A stretch of DNA of 64,000 nt from Streptomyces sp. SAI-127 (GTDB lineage: Bacteria > Actinomycetota > Actinomycetes > Streptomycetales > Streptomycetaceae). The notes under the pieces were generated by a model. It made no database searches. It was given only the letters and a program-made list of their open reading frames with translations, and was not told the origin of the DNA. Below are positions 9,314 through 18,430 of the stretch, piece by piece. The stretch is from the NCBI RefSeq assembly GCF_029894425.1, contig NZ_JARXYJ010000001.1, positions 6,406,501-6,470,500 of the forward strand, read 5' to 3'. The position numbers and the translations under genes were made by a program. How positions within the stretch are numbered: position 1 is the stretch's first letter; every line of letters starts with the position of its first letter.

Positions 9314-11032
9314 ATGAGCGCCCCAACCCCGGCACCCGGTGACGACAGGCCCCGCGAGGGCTATTACCCGGACCCGTCCATTCCTGGATATGTCCGTTAC
9401 TGGAACGGTTCCTCCTGGGTGCCGGGCACCAGCCGTCCCGCCCCTGCGGACGGCGAACCGCTCGCGCCACCTGCGGGCGGCGGCCCCGCCCCGGTGGAGG
9501 AGACGGGCCCGCACTTCTTCGACGAGGACCCGGCCGAGGAAGCCCCGCACCCCGACACCCAGCACGGCAGCCGCCCCGAACCCGCGTCCGCGTGGGGCGC
9601 CGACCGGGCCCACCAGGGGGGCTTCGGCGGCGACCAGGACCGCAGGGTGTCGTGGGGGTCCCCGCAGGACCCCGCGCAGGCTCAGCAGGGTGCCCAGCAG
9701 GTACCGCCGCAGGGAGGTCAGTCCCAGGGGGCCGCACACGGCGGCGCTCAGCAGGGCGGGACAGGCGGGCCTCAGGGTGCTCGGCCCGGCGTACCGCAGC
9801 AGGGTGGTCCGCGGGGCGTCGACCCGAGGGTGGCCGGTGCCGGCCGGCCCGCCGACGGTTCCTCCCCGGGCCGGCCGGACGGGCAGGCCGCCCGTACCGA
9901 CGGCGCCGCGACGATCCCGCCCGCCGAGCCGGACGAGGACGGCGGCACGCGTGTCTTCCGCAGGCCCACGGCCGGGCCCGGGGGAGCGGGAGCCGCCCAG
10001 CAGTCCGACGACGGGACCATGAAGTTCCGCGCGGTCTCCCCGCACACGGCGCAGAACGGAAGCGCACCGGGGCCCGCGTACTCGGGCCCCACGGCACAGG
10101 GCGGGCCTGCAGGCGGTGCCGTCGCCCCCACCGGCCCTCAGGGCCCCGGCTTCGGTGCCGGCAAGGCCGCCGCCGAGCGCGCCGCGGCGACCGGTGCCGC
10201 AGGCCCCCAGGGCCCCGCCTCCGCCGCTGCCGCCCCCCTCTCCGGCCCCCAGCAGTCCGCTCCCGCCTCCGGCCCGCAGACGGCCCCTCCGGGCGTGCCC
10301 CAGCAAGGCACCGGACAGCAGGGCATGCCCCAGCAAGGCGCGCCCCAGCAGAACGGCCCTCAGCAGGCCGCCGGAGTCCAACTCCCCGGCGCCCAGCCCC
10401 CCGCCACTCCCATGAGTCCGGGCCCCGGTGGCGGTCAGCCCTCCTGGGCCCAGCAGGTGCACCGCCTGGCCGGGCCCGACGAGGAGCAGCCCGCCCCCTG
10501 GAAGCCGCCGGTCGAGGACATCTTCCAGGCGGCCGCCCGCCGCCAGGCCTCCGCCAGGCCCGCCGGCCTCGGCAAGCGCCTGGCGGCACGCCTCCTCGAC
10601 ACCCTCGTCGTCGGCGCCGTGACCGCCGTCGCCGCCGTCCCCCTCGGCACCAAGGCGGCCGACCACATCAACGAGAAGGTCGACGCGGCCAAGCTGTCCG
10701 GCGAGACCGTGACGGTCTGGCTGCTGGACGGCACCACGTCGGTGTACCTCGGCATCGTGGTCGCCGTGCTCCTCGTCGCCGGTGCCCTGTACGAGGCGCT
10801 GCCCACCGCCAAGTGGGGCCGCACCCTCGGCAAGAAGCTGCTCGGCCTGGAGGTGCGGGACATCGAGGGCCACGAGCCCCCGTCCTTCGCCGGTGCCCTG
10901 CGCCGCTGGCTGGTCTACAGCGTGCCGGGCCTGCTCGGTATCGGCCTCGTGGGCGTCGCGTGGTGTCTGTTCGACCGGCCGTGGCGCCAGTGCTGGCACG
11001 ACAAGGCGGCGCATACGTTCGTGGCGGGCTGA
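9314..11032 (+). CDS. RDD family membrane protein with DUF2510 and long Pro/Gln/Gly-rich region
   Basis: A 572-residue protein in three parts. Residues ~15-40 form a DUF2510-like motif (GYYPDPSIPGYVRYWNG.SW). Residues ~45-395 are low complexity, rich in Pro, Gln and Gly with many QQG and PQG units. Residues ~415-570 are an RDD domain with two to three membrane helices and the Arg-Asp-Asp-like core (LAARLLDTLVVG, WGRTLGKKLLGLEVRD, DKAAHTFV). RDD proteins are poorly understood; some act in ion transport. It is followed 90 bases later by a second RDD gene. Confidence 0.87.
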   Translation: MSAPTPAPGDDRPREGYYPDPSIPGYVRYWNGSSWVPGTSRPAPADGEPLAPPAGGGPAPVEETGPHFFDEDPAEEAPHPDTQHGSRPEPASAWGADRAHQGGFGGDQDRRVSWGSPQDPAQAQQGAQQVPPQGGQSQGAAHGGAQQGGTGGPQGARPGVPQQGGPRGVDPRVAGAGRPADGSSPGRPDGQAARTDGAATIPPAEPDEDGGTRVFRRPTAGPGGAGAAQQSDDGTMKFRAVSPHTAQNGSAPGPAYSGPTAQGGPAGGAVAPTGPQGPGFGAGKAAAERAAATGAAGPQGPASAAAAPLSGPQQSAPASGPQTAPPGVPQQGTGQQGMPQQGAPQQNGPQQAAGVQLPGAQPPATPMSPGPGGGQPSWAQQVHRLAGPDEEQPAPWKPPVEDIFQAAARRQASARPAGLGKRLAARLLDTLVVGAVTAVAAVPLGTKAADHINEKVDAAKLSGETVTVWLLDGTTSVYLGIVVAVLLVAGALYEALPTAKWGRTLGKKLLGLEVRDIEGHEPPSFAGALRRWLVYSVPGLLGIGLVGVAWCLFDRPWRQCWHDKAAHTFVAG

Positions 11033-11121
11033 GCCGGTCCCGCGAACGGCGTACGGGATTCGGTACTCCGGACGGCCGCTCGCCGGATGCGGAACCGGGG
11101 GGTTCGCGGTCGACTCGGGCC

Positions 11122-11760
11122 ATGAGCAGTGAACCGCCTCCCGGCTCCGGACAGCAGCCGCCGGATGACGACCCGTTCAGGAAGCAGCCCCCGCCTGCCG
11201 AGGGCTCGGGATCGCCGTACAGCACGCCGCCGCCGTACGGCGGAAGTCCCGGCGGCGGTGACCCGTACGGCGGGGCCCCGTACGGCGGCGGCCCCGCCGA
11301 CCCGCTGGCCGGCATGCCACCACTGGCACCCAGCGGCCGGCGCACGCTCGCCCGGATCATCGACATGATCATGGTGGGCGTCGTCGTCTGGCTGATCACC
11401 TGGGGTGTCGGGGTCAGCGAGTACAACGTCGACAGCGACGACATGCAGTACGGCAAGTCGCTCGCCCAGTCGGCGCTCGCCGCGGTGCTCTACATCGCCT
11501 ACGACACCGTCATGATCTCCCGCTCCGGGCAGACGCTCGGCAAGAAGTGGCTCGGTATGCGGGTGGCGAACCTCGACAACGGCTCCACGCCCTCCACGCA
11601 GACCACGTTGGTCCGGTCGGCGGTGCTGTGGATCCCGTTCGCGTTCTGCTGCGCCTGCATCTGGACCGCCATCTCGGGCGGCTGGAGCTACTTCGACAAG
11701 CCCTACAAGCAGGGCCTGCACGACAAGGCGGCGAAGACGGTGGTGGTCAGCACCACCTGA
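11122..11760 (+). CDS. RDD family membrane protein
   Basis: A 212-residue paralogue of the preceding gene product. A Pro/Gly/Tyr-rich cytoplasmic head (~70 residues, YGG repeats) precedes an RDD domain: RRTLARIIDMIMVGVVVWLI, then SGQTLGKKWLGMRVAN, a further helix with a CCAC cluster (FCCACIW), and KQGLHDKAAKTVVV. About four membrane helices are likely. Start ATG 11122. Tandem RDD genes suggest duplication. Confidence 0.87.
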   Translation: MSSEPPPGSGQQPPDDDPFRKQPPPAEGSGSPYSTPPPYGGSPGGGDPYGGAPYGGGPADPLAGMPPLAPSGRRTLARIIDMIMVGVVVWLITWGVGVSEYNVDSDDMQYGKSLAQSALAAVLYIAYDTVMISRSGQTLGKKWLGMRVANLDNGSTPSTQTTLVRSAVLWIPFAFCCACIWTAISGGWSYFDKPYKQGLHDKAAKTVVVSTT

Positions 11761-11799
11761 CCCGGGCGGGCTCGGAGGTCGTCCCGGGGAGCACGCGGG

Positions 11800-12540
11800 C
11801 CGAGCGGCCGGGACCGGAGCCGATCCTTCGGGACCGGCACGGCCTGGACCGTCGAGCCGTCGGCGAGCTGCGGGCGACCGATGGCGAATGCGACAGGCCC
11901 GCTCCAGCTCGGCCGTGCCGGGAGCGTGACGGCGGGGTCTGAGCCGTGTCTCCGGGACGGGCAGGGCCTGTGGACCGGCGGGCCGTCGGCGACTGCGGGC
12001 GATCGGTGGCGAGTGAGACGGGCCCGCTCCGGCTCGGCCCCCGGCGAACCCGGGGCCGACTCGGCTCGGCCGTGCCGGGGCCGTAACGGCGGTGCCGGAG
12101 TCGTGGGTTCGGGAGCGGCAGGGCCTGGACCGCCGAGCCTCCCGCGAGTTGCGGGCGGCCGATGGCGAGTGCGGCGGGCCCGCTCCGGCTCGCCCCTGGC
12201 GAACCTGGGGGGCGACTCGGCGGCCCGTGCCGGGATGGTGACGGCGGGGCCTGAGTCGTGGCTTCGGGAGCGGCAGGGCCTGGATCGCCGAGCCGTCGGT
12301 CAACTGCGGGCGATCGGTGGCGAATGCGACGGGCCCGCTCCGGCTGGTCCCCGGCGAACCCGGGGACGAATCGGCGCGGCCGTGCCGGGACTGTGACGGC
12401 GGTGCCTGAGCGGTGACTCGGGACCGGTACACGGCCCGCACCGCTGAGCCTCCCGCGAGCCGCCGGCGACCGTCGGCGAATGCGAGGGCGTCCCGGCTCG
12501 TCCCGGCGAACCCGGGGACGACCCGGCGCGCCCGGCTCGG
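11800..12540. repeat. Degenerate tandem repeat, period about 155-157 bp, five units
   Basis: The ~790-bp gap after the RDD gene is filled with imperfect direct repeats. The anchor GGCCTGGACCG.CGAGCC begins at about 11841, 11965, 12122, 12277 and 12433, giving spacings of 124, 157, 155 and 156. Each unit also contains GGGCCCGCTCCGGCT, CGGCGAACCCGGGG and a CGTGCCGGGA..GTGACGGCGG block; the first unit lacks about 32 bp. Open frames inside are by-products of GC content and change between units, so I do not call a protein. Function unknown. Confidence 0.8.
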
Positions 12541-12552
12541 CGAAGCCGGTGT

Positions 12553-12813
12553 TCAGGCGGCGGTCTTGGAACTTGTGGCCACGGCGGGCACGGGCTCTTC
12601 CGCTGGATGCTCGGCGGGCCTGCTCACCGCCACCACGCGGGGCTTGGGCTGCGGCACCGTCATGGCGACCAGCAGGCCGAGGGCGAGCGCCGAGACGGCG
12701 ATGACCGCGGTCCCCACGGCCGAACTCGTCTGTGACAGCAGCAGCATGGCGAGCGTCGAGAAGATGACGGTGATCGAACCGTAGGCGATCTGTGCGGCGG
12801 TCGGACGCGGCAT
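12553..12813 (-). CDS. Small membrane protein, unknown function
   Basis: About 86 residues from ATG 12813. Two hydrophobic helices are evident (AQIAYGSITVIFSTLAMLLL and TAVIAVSALALGLLVAMTV), followed by a Pro/Ala-rich cytoplasmic tail. A longer frame to 12891 exists but adds a Gly/Arg/Pro-rich stretch without likeness to a start region. Divergent from the M6 protease gene. Not recognised further. Confidence 0.7.
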   Translation of the reverse strand: MPRPTAAQIAYGSITVIFSTLAMLLLSQTSSAVGTAVIAVSALALGLLVAMTVPQPKPRVVAVSRPAEHPAEEPVPAVATSSKTAA

Positions 12814-13151
12814 GTCAATCGTGTCCTCGGAATTGGGGGTCCACGGGGGGCGTCGGCCTGGCTTTCCGCCGACACCCGGGCGTTCCGCCAATCGACTCTA
12901 ATCGCCTGTGTGCCCGAGTGGAACGAACAGTAAGCGTGACCTAACCAACAGTGCCGGAGCACAGGGGGCGCACGGAGTCATGGCGTCCATCAAGTGGACG
13001 TCTGTGCGCGCCTGTCGTGTTGCCGTCACGTGTCCGCAATGCGAACACCGGCTCCCAATAATGCAATTGACGGGTCCAAGTCAAGATCTGTCTTTTCTTC
13101 CCAACCTTTAGTCAAATACCGCTCACTTGCCTTGATAGGGGAGGGGCACAA
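12814..13151. promoter_or_regulatory. Divergent intergenic region upstream of the M6 protease
   Basis: A 338-bp gap of lower GC than its neighbours, especially 13040-13130. A TTGACG (13067-13072) and TGTCTT (13089-13094) at 16-bp spacing are a possible promoter for the protease. A strong ribosome site GGGGAGGGG precedes GTG 13152. No open frame here looks coding. Confidence 0.4.
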
Positions 13152-15506
13152 GTGACTGACAGATCCTGGACGTTCAGGACGGCGGCGACGATCGTCGCCC
13201 TCGCGGCCGCCTCGGCCACGTTCTCGACGTTCGCCGTGGCACAGGCCGCGGACACCACGTCCACGAAGGCCTCCGCGGTCGACCGGAACGACCCGCAGCC
13301 GGCGAAGGCCAGGGAGCACGACTTCGACGGCCCGCTGACCAAGACCAAGGAGGCGCAGCGCCAGGAGGCGCTCGACCAGGTCATATCCGGGAACGCCACG
13401 GTCAAGAACCGCAACGGCTCCCAGGTGGTCGAGCTCAAGAGCCGCAAGGGCGACAGCAAGTACGTCGAACTCGGCCGCGAGAAGACCGACAAGATCTTCA
13501 CCATCCTGGTGGAGTTCGGCGACCAGGTCGACCCCCGCTACGGCGGCACGCCCGGCCCGCTGCACAACCGGATAGCCCAGCCCGACCGCGCGGTCGACAA
13601 CAGCACGGCCTGGCAGGCGGACTACAACCAGGCGCACTTCCAGGACCTCTACTTCGGCACCGGCAAGAAGTCCGAGTCGCTGAAGAAGTACTACGAGAAG
13701 CAGTCCTCGGGCCGCTACTCGGTCGAGGGCGAAGTGACCGACTGGGTCAAGGTCCCCTACAACGAGGCCCGTTACGGCTCCAACGACGCCCCCACCGGCG
13801 CCTGGTACGCGGTGCAGGACGGCGTCAACGCCTGGGTCGCCGAGCGCGAGGCCGCCGGTGACTCGGCCGCCGAAATCAGCGCGGAACTGGCCGAGTTCGA
13901 CCAGTGGGACCGCTACGACTTCGACGGCGACGGCAACTTCAACGAGCCCGACGGCTACATCGACCACTTCCAGATCGTGCACGCCGGCGAGGACGAGTCC
14001 GCGGGTGGCGGCGCCCAGGGCGCGGACGCCATCTGGGCCCACCGCTGGTACGCCTTCGCCAGCGACTCCGGCGCCACCGGCCCGGCCGGCAACAAGCTCG
14101 GCGGCACCCAGATCGGCGACACCGGCATCTGGGTCGGCGACTACACCATCCAGCCGGAGAACGGCGGCCTGGGCGTCTTCGCCCACGAGTACGGCCACGA
14201 CCTCGGCCTGCCCGACGAGTACGACACCTCCGGCGGCGGCGAGAACTCCACCGGCTTCTGGACCCTGATGTCGTCCGGCTCCTGGCTCGGCACCGGCAAG
14301 GACTCCATCGGAGACCTGCCCGGCGACATGAACGCCTGGGACAAGCTCCAACTGGGCTGGCTCGACTACGACGTGGCCAACGCGGGCAAGAGGTCCACCC
14401 ACAAGCTGGGCGTCGCGGAGTACAACACCAAGGACGCGCAGGCGCTCGTGGTCCAGCTGCCGGAGAAGACGGTCACCACCGAGGTGGTCACCCCGGCGCA
14501 GGGCGCCACCCAGTGGTGGAGCGGCAGCGGTGACGACCTGCGCAACACCCTGACCCGCCCGCTCGACCTGACCGGGAAGTCCTCGGCGGCGCTGACCCTC
14601 GACGGCTGGTGGGACATCGAGCAGGACTTCGACTACCTCTACACCGAGGTGTCCACCGACGGCGCCAACTGGACGCCGGTCGACGGCACTCTGGCCGACG
14701 GCACCGCCATCCCGAAGGACGGCAGCGGCAAGCCCGCCCTCACCGGCACGGTCGACGCCCACCAGAAGCTGACCTTCCCGCTGGACGCCTACGCGGGCAA
14801 GAACATCCAGCTGCGCTTCCGCTACCAGACCGACGGCGGAGTGGCCCAGAAGGGCTTCACGGCCGACGAGATCACGGTGACCGCCGACGGCGCGACCCTC
14901 TTCTCCGACAACGCCGAGACGGCGGACACCGCCTGGACCGCGAACGGCTTCTCCCGCATCGGCGCCTCGATCACGGACGACTACGCCCAGTACTACATCG
15001 CCGAGAACCGCCAATACGTGTCGTACGACAAGGTGTTGAAGGTCGGCCCGTACAACTACGGCTTCTCGACGACCCGTCCGGACTGGGTGGAGCACTACGC
15101 CTACCAGAACGGCCTGTTGATCTGGAAGTGGGACACCTCGCAGGCGGACGACAACACCAGCCAGCACCCCGGTGAGGGCCTGATCCTTCCGGTCGACTCC
15201 CACCCGACCGCGCTGAAGTGGTCCGACGGCACGCTGATGCGCAACCGCATCCAGGCCTACGACTCCACCTTCAGCTGGTACCCGACGGACTCGATCACGC
15301 TCCACAGCGCCGACGTCCCGACGAAGATCAAGTCCAAGCCGGGCGTCCCGGTCTTCGACGACGGCACGTCGAGCTACTACGACGCGTCGAACCCGTTCGC
15401 AGGTGTCAACATCACTGACACCGACACCCGGATCAAGATCGTCAAGGAGCCCCTGAACGGCTCGACGATCACGCTCCAGGTCGGACCTTCGGCCAAGAAG
15501 AAGTAA
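13152..15506 (+). CDS. Secreted M6 family metalloprotease (immune inhibitor A-like)
   Basis: Exported zinc protease of 784 residues. A signal peptide covers about residues 1-33 (basic start, hydrophobic core, AVAQAAD cleavage region), then a propeptide of ~80 residues. The peptidase M6 domain contains the zinc motif HEYGHDLGLPDEYD at residues 345-358, with His345, Glu346 and His349, and a Met-turn-like TLMSSGSW downstream. The C-terminal half carries a MAM/VEG-like beta domain typical of InhA. Start GTG 13152 follows GGGGAGGGG. Such enzymes degrade extracellular proteins for nutrition or development. A strong terminator follows. Confidence 0.94.
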   Translation: MTDRSWTFRTAATIVALAAASATFSTFAVAQAADTTSTKASAVDRNDPQPAKAREHDFDGPLTKTKEAQRQEALDQVISGNATVKNRNGSQVVELKSRKGDSKYVELGREKTDKIFTILVEFGDQVDPRYGGTPGPLHNRIAQPDRAVDNSTAWQADYNQAHFQDLYFGTGKKSESLKKYYEKQSSGRYSVEGEVTDWVKVPYNEARYGSNDAPTGAWYAVQDGVNAWVAEREAAGDSAAEISAELAEFDQWDRYDFDGDGNFNEPDGYIDHFQIVHAGEDESAGGGAQGADAIWAHRWYAFASDSGATGPAGNKLGGTQIGDTGIWVGDYTIQPENGGLGVFAHEYGHDLGLPDEYDTSGGGENSTGFWTLMSSGSWLGTGKDSIGDLPGDMNAWDKLQLGWLDYDVANAGKRSTHKLGVAEYNTKDAQALVVQLPEKTVTTEVVTPAQGATQWWSGSGDDLRNTLTRPLDLTGKSSAALTLDGWWDIEQDFDYLYTEVSTDGANWTPVDGTLADGTAIPKDGSGKPALTGTVDAHQKLTFPLDAYAGKNIQLRFRYQTDGGVAQKGFTADEITVTADGATLFSDNAETADTAWTANGFSRIGASITDDYAQYYIAENRQYVSYDKVLKVGPYNYGFSTTRPDWVEHYAYQNGLLIWKWDTSQADDNTSQHPGEGLILPVDSHPTALKWSDGTLMRNRIQAYDSTFSWYPTDSITLHSADVPTKIKSKPGVPVFDDGTSSYYDASNPFAGVNITDTDTRIKIVKEPLNGSTITLQVGPSAKKK

Positions 15507-15525
15507 AACCGCAGGTCAGAAGCGT

Positions 15526-15558
15526 ATCGGCGGCAACCCCTGGCGGGTTGCCGCCGAT
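15526..15558 (+). terminator. Rho-independent-type terminator after M6 protease
   Basis: Perfect 14-bp stem (ATCGGCGGCAACCC with GGGTTGCCGCCGAT) and a 5-base loop, followed by CGTGTTTAGG. It lies 20 bases after the protease stop codon. Confidence 0.88.
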
Positions 15559-15619
15559 CGTGTTTAGGTGCGTGCTGTGGCTCCCTTATTGACACCGACG
15601 CACACGGGGGTGTGACCGC

Positions 15620-15964
15620 ATGGCCGCAGGAGGTTTCTGCAAGCTGCCGAACGGCAGGGTGGTGGTGGCGCTGAACCTGCCCCGCCCGCCCACCGACGGC
15701 TGCGGCAGCGTGCGGGTACTCGTCCACGCCCAGAACCGGGCGCGTGCCCTGACCAGGCTGCGCAACCTGGGTCTGCGCGCGGTGTACCTGCGCGGCAACG
15801 GCGCGCCCCCGACCCCGGACGAGATCACGGCCGTACTCCACCATCCGGACGGGCTGATATGGCGTACCGCCCCTGACAACGCTGTCGTGGGCGGTCCCGA
15901 GCTGGTCCAGGAGCTGTGGCATCCGATCAGATCACTGCTGAGGAGGCCGACGGCACCGGCCTGA
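15620..15964 (+). CDS. Conserved hypothetical protein
   Basis: A 114-residue basic protein from ATG 15620, preceded by a GGGGG tract. The N-terminus (GGFCKLPNGRVVVALNLPRP) and middle (RALTRLRNLGLRAVYLRGN) look like a compact alpha/beta fold; no signal peptide or membrane helix is visible. Convergent with pncA, only 11 bases between the stops. I do not recognise the family. Confidence 0.65.
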   Translation: MAAGGFCKLPNGRVVVALNLPRPPTDGCGSVRVLVHAQNRARALTRLRNLGLRAVYLRGNGAPPTPDEITAVLHHPDGLIWRTAPDNAVVGGPELVQELWHPIRSLLRRPTAPA

Positions 15965-15975
15965 GCGCCGGTTTC

Positions 15976-16563
15976 CTAGACGACCGGCTTCCCGGACAGC
16001 TCCACGCCCGCCTCCCGCATCTCCTCGATCGCCCGCTCGGTCGTCGCCTCGGCGACCCCGGCGGTGAGGTCGAGGAGGACGTGCGTACGGAAGCCCTCCC
16101 GGGCCGCGTCCAGCGCGGTGGCCCGTACGCAGTGGTCCGTGGCGATCCCGACCACGTCGACTTCGGAGACCTCCCGCGCCCGCAGCCAGTCGGCCAGTGT
16201 CACGCCGTTCTCGTCGGCGCCCTCGAACCCGCTGTACGCCGCCGCGTACGCCCCCTTGTCGAAGACCGCGTCGATCGCCCCGGAGGCGACGGCAGGCGCG
16301 AAGTTCGGGTGGAACCCCACCCCCTCGGTCCCGGCGACGCAGTGCGCGGGCCAGGAGTGCACGAAGTCGGGGTTGTCCGCGAAGTGGCCGCCGGGTGCGA
16401 TGTGGTGGTCGCGGGTGGCCACCACATGCTGGTAGCCGGAGCCCGCCGCCTGCCCGACCAGCTCGGTGACGGCGGCGGCCACATCGGCACCGCCGGCCAC
16501 CGCGAGGCTGCCTCCCTCGCAGAAGTCGTTCTGCACGTCAACGACGATCAAGGCGCGGCGCAT
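15976..16563 (-). CDS. pncA: Nicotinamidase (isochorismatase-like)
   Basis: Hydrolyses nicotinamide to nicotinate in NAD salvage; 195 residues. The catalytic triad pattern of PncA is present: Asp9 (IVVDVQNDFCEGGSL), the Lys in FDKGAYAAAYS, and the Cys in GIATDHCVRATALDA. Metal ligands are expected in RDHHIAPGGHF. Start ATG 16563. It lies 75 bp downstream of pncB on the same strand, so both steps of the nicotinamide to nicotinate mononucleotide route are adjacent. Confidence 0.94.
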   Translation of the reverse strand: MRRALIVVDVQNDFCEGGSLAVAGGADVAAAVTELVGQAAGSGYQHVVATRDHHIAPGGHFADNPDFVHSWPAHCVAGTEGVGFHPNFAPAVASGAIDAVFDKGAYAAAYSGFEGADENGVTLADWLRAREVSEVDVVGIATDHCVRATALDAAREGFRTHVLLDLTAGVAEATTERAIEEMREAGVELSGKPVV

Positions 16564-16638
16564 GTGGGTGTCCTTCGACTGTTGGGTGAACTTACGAGCC
16601 TAGAGACTTCGACGGCACTGCGGGAGGGCGCACCCGCA

Positions 16639-17985
16639 TTAGCTACCCGAGCGCCCCTGGACATACTCCGTCGGAAGGACCGGTTCTCCGCGCGAGAGCT
16701 GGGTCGCCGACAGCGGCAGGTTGGCCCGGGCAGCGGCATGCCGGTCCCGTACGACGTCCAGCGCCTCCCGCGCGACGACCTCGCCGCCCTTGACCAGCTC
16801 CACCAGCAGCTGCCGCTCGGCGAGCGCGGGCGGAACCGCCCCCGTGCCCACGACCTCGGCCTCCGCGATCCCCTCCGCGTCCAGCCGCCGCGCCGCCCAT
16901 TTGCGCCCGCCGACCGAGCTCTTGCCCCCGGACGACTTCTTCGCGACCGGGATCAGCGGCGCCTTCGGATCGTCCGACTCGGCGCGCGCGACCAGCTTGT
17001 AGACCATCGAGGCGGTCGGATGCCCTGACCCGGTCACCAGCTGGGTGCCCACGCCGTACGCGTCCACCGGGGCCACGGCCAGCGAGGCGATGGCGTACTC
17101 GTCGAGGTCGGAGGTGACGATGATCCGGGTCCTCTTCGCGCCCAGCTCGTCCAGCTGCTGGCGCACCCGGTGCGCGACGAGGAGCAGGTCGCCCGAGTCG
17201 ATGCGCACGGCCCCCAGCTCGGGCCCGGCGACCTCGACGGCCGTACGGACGGCCTCGGTGACGTCGTAGGTGTCGACGAGCAGGGTGGTGCCCCGGCCCA
17301 GCGAGTCCACCTGGGCCTGGAAGGCGTCCCGCTCGTGGTCGTGCAGCAGGGTGAAGGCGTGGGCGGAGGTGCCCACCGTGGGGATGCCGTAGCGGAAGCC
17401 GGCCGCGAGGTCGGAGGTGGTGGCGAAGCCGCCGACATAGGCGGCCCGCGAGGCTGCCACGGCGGACAGCTCGTGGGTGCGGCGGGCACCCATCTCGATC
17501 AGCGGCCGGTCGCCCGCGGCCGAGGACATCCGGGAGGCGGCCGCGGCTATCGCGGAGTCGTGGTTGAGGATCGACAGGATCACGGTCTCCAGGAGCACAC
17601 ACTCGGCGAACGAGCCCTCCACCCGCATGATCGGCGAGCCCGGGAAGTACACCTCGCCCTCCGGGTAGCCCCAGATGTCGCCGCCGAAGCGATAGGAGGC
17701 GAGCCAGTCCAGGGTCTCCTCGTCCACGATGTCCCGCTCCCGCAGGAAGCCGAGGACGTCCGCGTCGAAACGGAAGTTCTCCACCGCGTCCAGCACCCGG
17801 CCGGTGCCCGCGACGACGCCGTAGCGCCGCCCCTCCGGCAGCCGCCGGGTGAAGACCTCGAAGACGCTGCGCCGCTCGGCGGTACCCGCCTTCAGCGCGG
17901 CCTGCAGCATCGTCAGCTCGTACTGGTCCGTGAAGAGCGCCGTCGAGGGAACGTCCACCGGCAGCCCAAGGTCCGCTGTGTTCAT
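16639..17985 (-). CDS. pncB: Nicotinate phosphoribosyltransferase
   Basis: Converts nicotinate and PRPP to nicotinate mononucleotide, the next step after PncA; 448 residues, normal for the actinobacterial type. Recognisable stretches are [19 protein letters not shown] near the N-terminus, [18 protein letters not shown], the substrate region [25 protein letters not shown] and the PRPP/phosphate region VRIDSGDLL with [12 protein letters not shown]. The 57-bp gap to clpS contains a small inverted repeat CGTCA-GTG-TGACG (18009-18021) that could be an operator. Confidence 0.95.
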   Translation of the reverse strand: MNTADLGLPVDVPSTALFTDQYELTMLQAALKAGTAERRSVFEVFTRRLPEGRRYGVVAGTGRVLDAVENFRFDADVLGFLRERDIVDEETLDWLASYRFGGDIWGYPEGEVYFPGSPIMRVEGSFAECVLLETVILSILNHDSAIAAAASRMSSAAGDRPLIEMGARRTHELSAVAASRAAYVGGFATTSDLAAGFRYGIPTVGTSAHAFTLLHDHERDAFQAQVDSLGRGTTLLVDTYDVTEAVRTAVEVAGPELGAVRIDSGDLLLVAHRVRQQLDELGAKRTRIIVTSDLDEYAIASLAVAPVDAYGVGTQLVTGSGHPTASMVYKLVARAESDDPKAPLIPVAKKSSGGKSSVGGRKWAARRLDAEGIAEAEVVGTGAVPPALAERQLLVELVKGGEVVAREALDVVRDRHAAARANLPLSATQLSRGEPVLPTEYVQGRSGS

Positions 17986-18042
17986 GACGAGGATGGTACC
18001 CCCATTCGCGTCAGTGTGACGATTTATGCTGTGCGTGGCAGC

Positions 18043-18360
18043 ATGGGCCGTGTGACGTCACCCGCTCCCGTAGAGATCGAACGCACCGAGTCGGCGGAAG
18101 AGGTCTTCGCCGTCCCCGAGCCGGACGTCCCCTGGGTCACGATCGTCCACAACGACCCGGTCAACCTCATGAGCTACGTGACCTACGTCTTCCAGTCGTA
18201 CTTCGGCTACTCGAAGGACAAGGCCACGAAGCTGATGCTCGACGTCCACCACAAGGGCCGGGCGGTCGTCTCCAGCGGATCCCGCGAGGAGATGGAGCGC
18301 GATGTGCAGGCCATGCACGGCTACGGTCTGTGGGCCACGCTCCAGCAGGACCGGAAATGA
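18043..18360 (+). CDS. clpS: ATP-dependent Clp protease adaptor ClpS
   Basis: Adaptor that binds N-degron substrates and delivers them to the Clp ATPase. 105 residues from ATG 18043 (a GTG at 18052 is an alternative). The ClpS core is present: [20 protein letters not shown], the helix with [19 protein letters not shown], and [18 protein letters not shown]. It is followed by a DUF2017 gene, the usual partner in actinobacteria. The last codons are part of a 29-bp tandem duplication. Confidence 0.95.
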   Translation: MGRVTSPAPVEIERTESAEEVFAVPEPDVPWVTIVHNDPVNLMSYVTYVFQSYFGYSKDKATKLMLDVHHKGRAVVSSGSREEMERDVQAMHGYGLWATLQQDRK

Positions 18361-18418
18361 CCCGACCCCGCTCGCAGGACCGGAAGTGGCCCGCCCCCGC
18401 CCGCAGGACCGGAAGTAG
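18345..18418 (+). repeat. 29-bp tandem repeat at the 3' end of clpS, three copies
   Basis: The segment GCAGGACCGGAA.T begins at 18345, 18374 and 18403, an exact 29-bp spacing. The first copy is the last codons of clpS including its TGA; the other two fill the gap before the DUF2017 gene. This looks like recent slippage duplication of the gene end. Confidence 0.85.
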
Positions 18419-18430
18419 CGATAACCCCTG

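Noticed and set aside
11881..12396. 171-codon open frame within the 156-bp repeats
   Set aside because: The frame changes relation to the repeat period (156 is a multiple of 3 but other spacings are not), and no ribosome site or domain is present.
13026..15305. 759-codon minus-strand open frame opposite the M6 protease
   Set aside because: Antisense shadow; the plus-strand frame has a signal peptide, zinc motif and terminator, and the minus frame has no domain.
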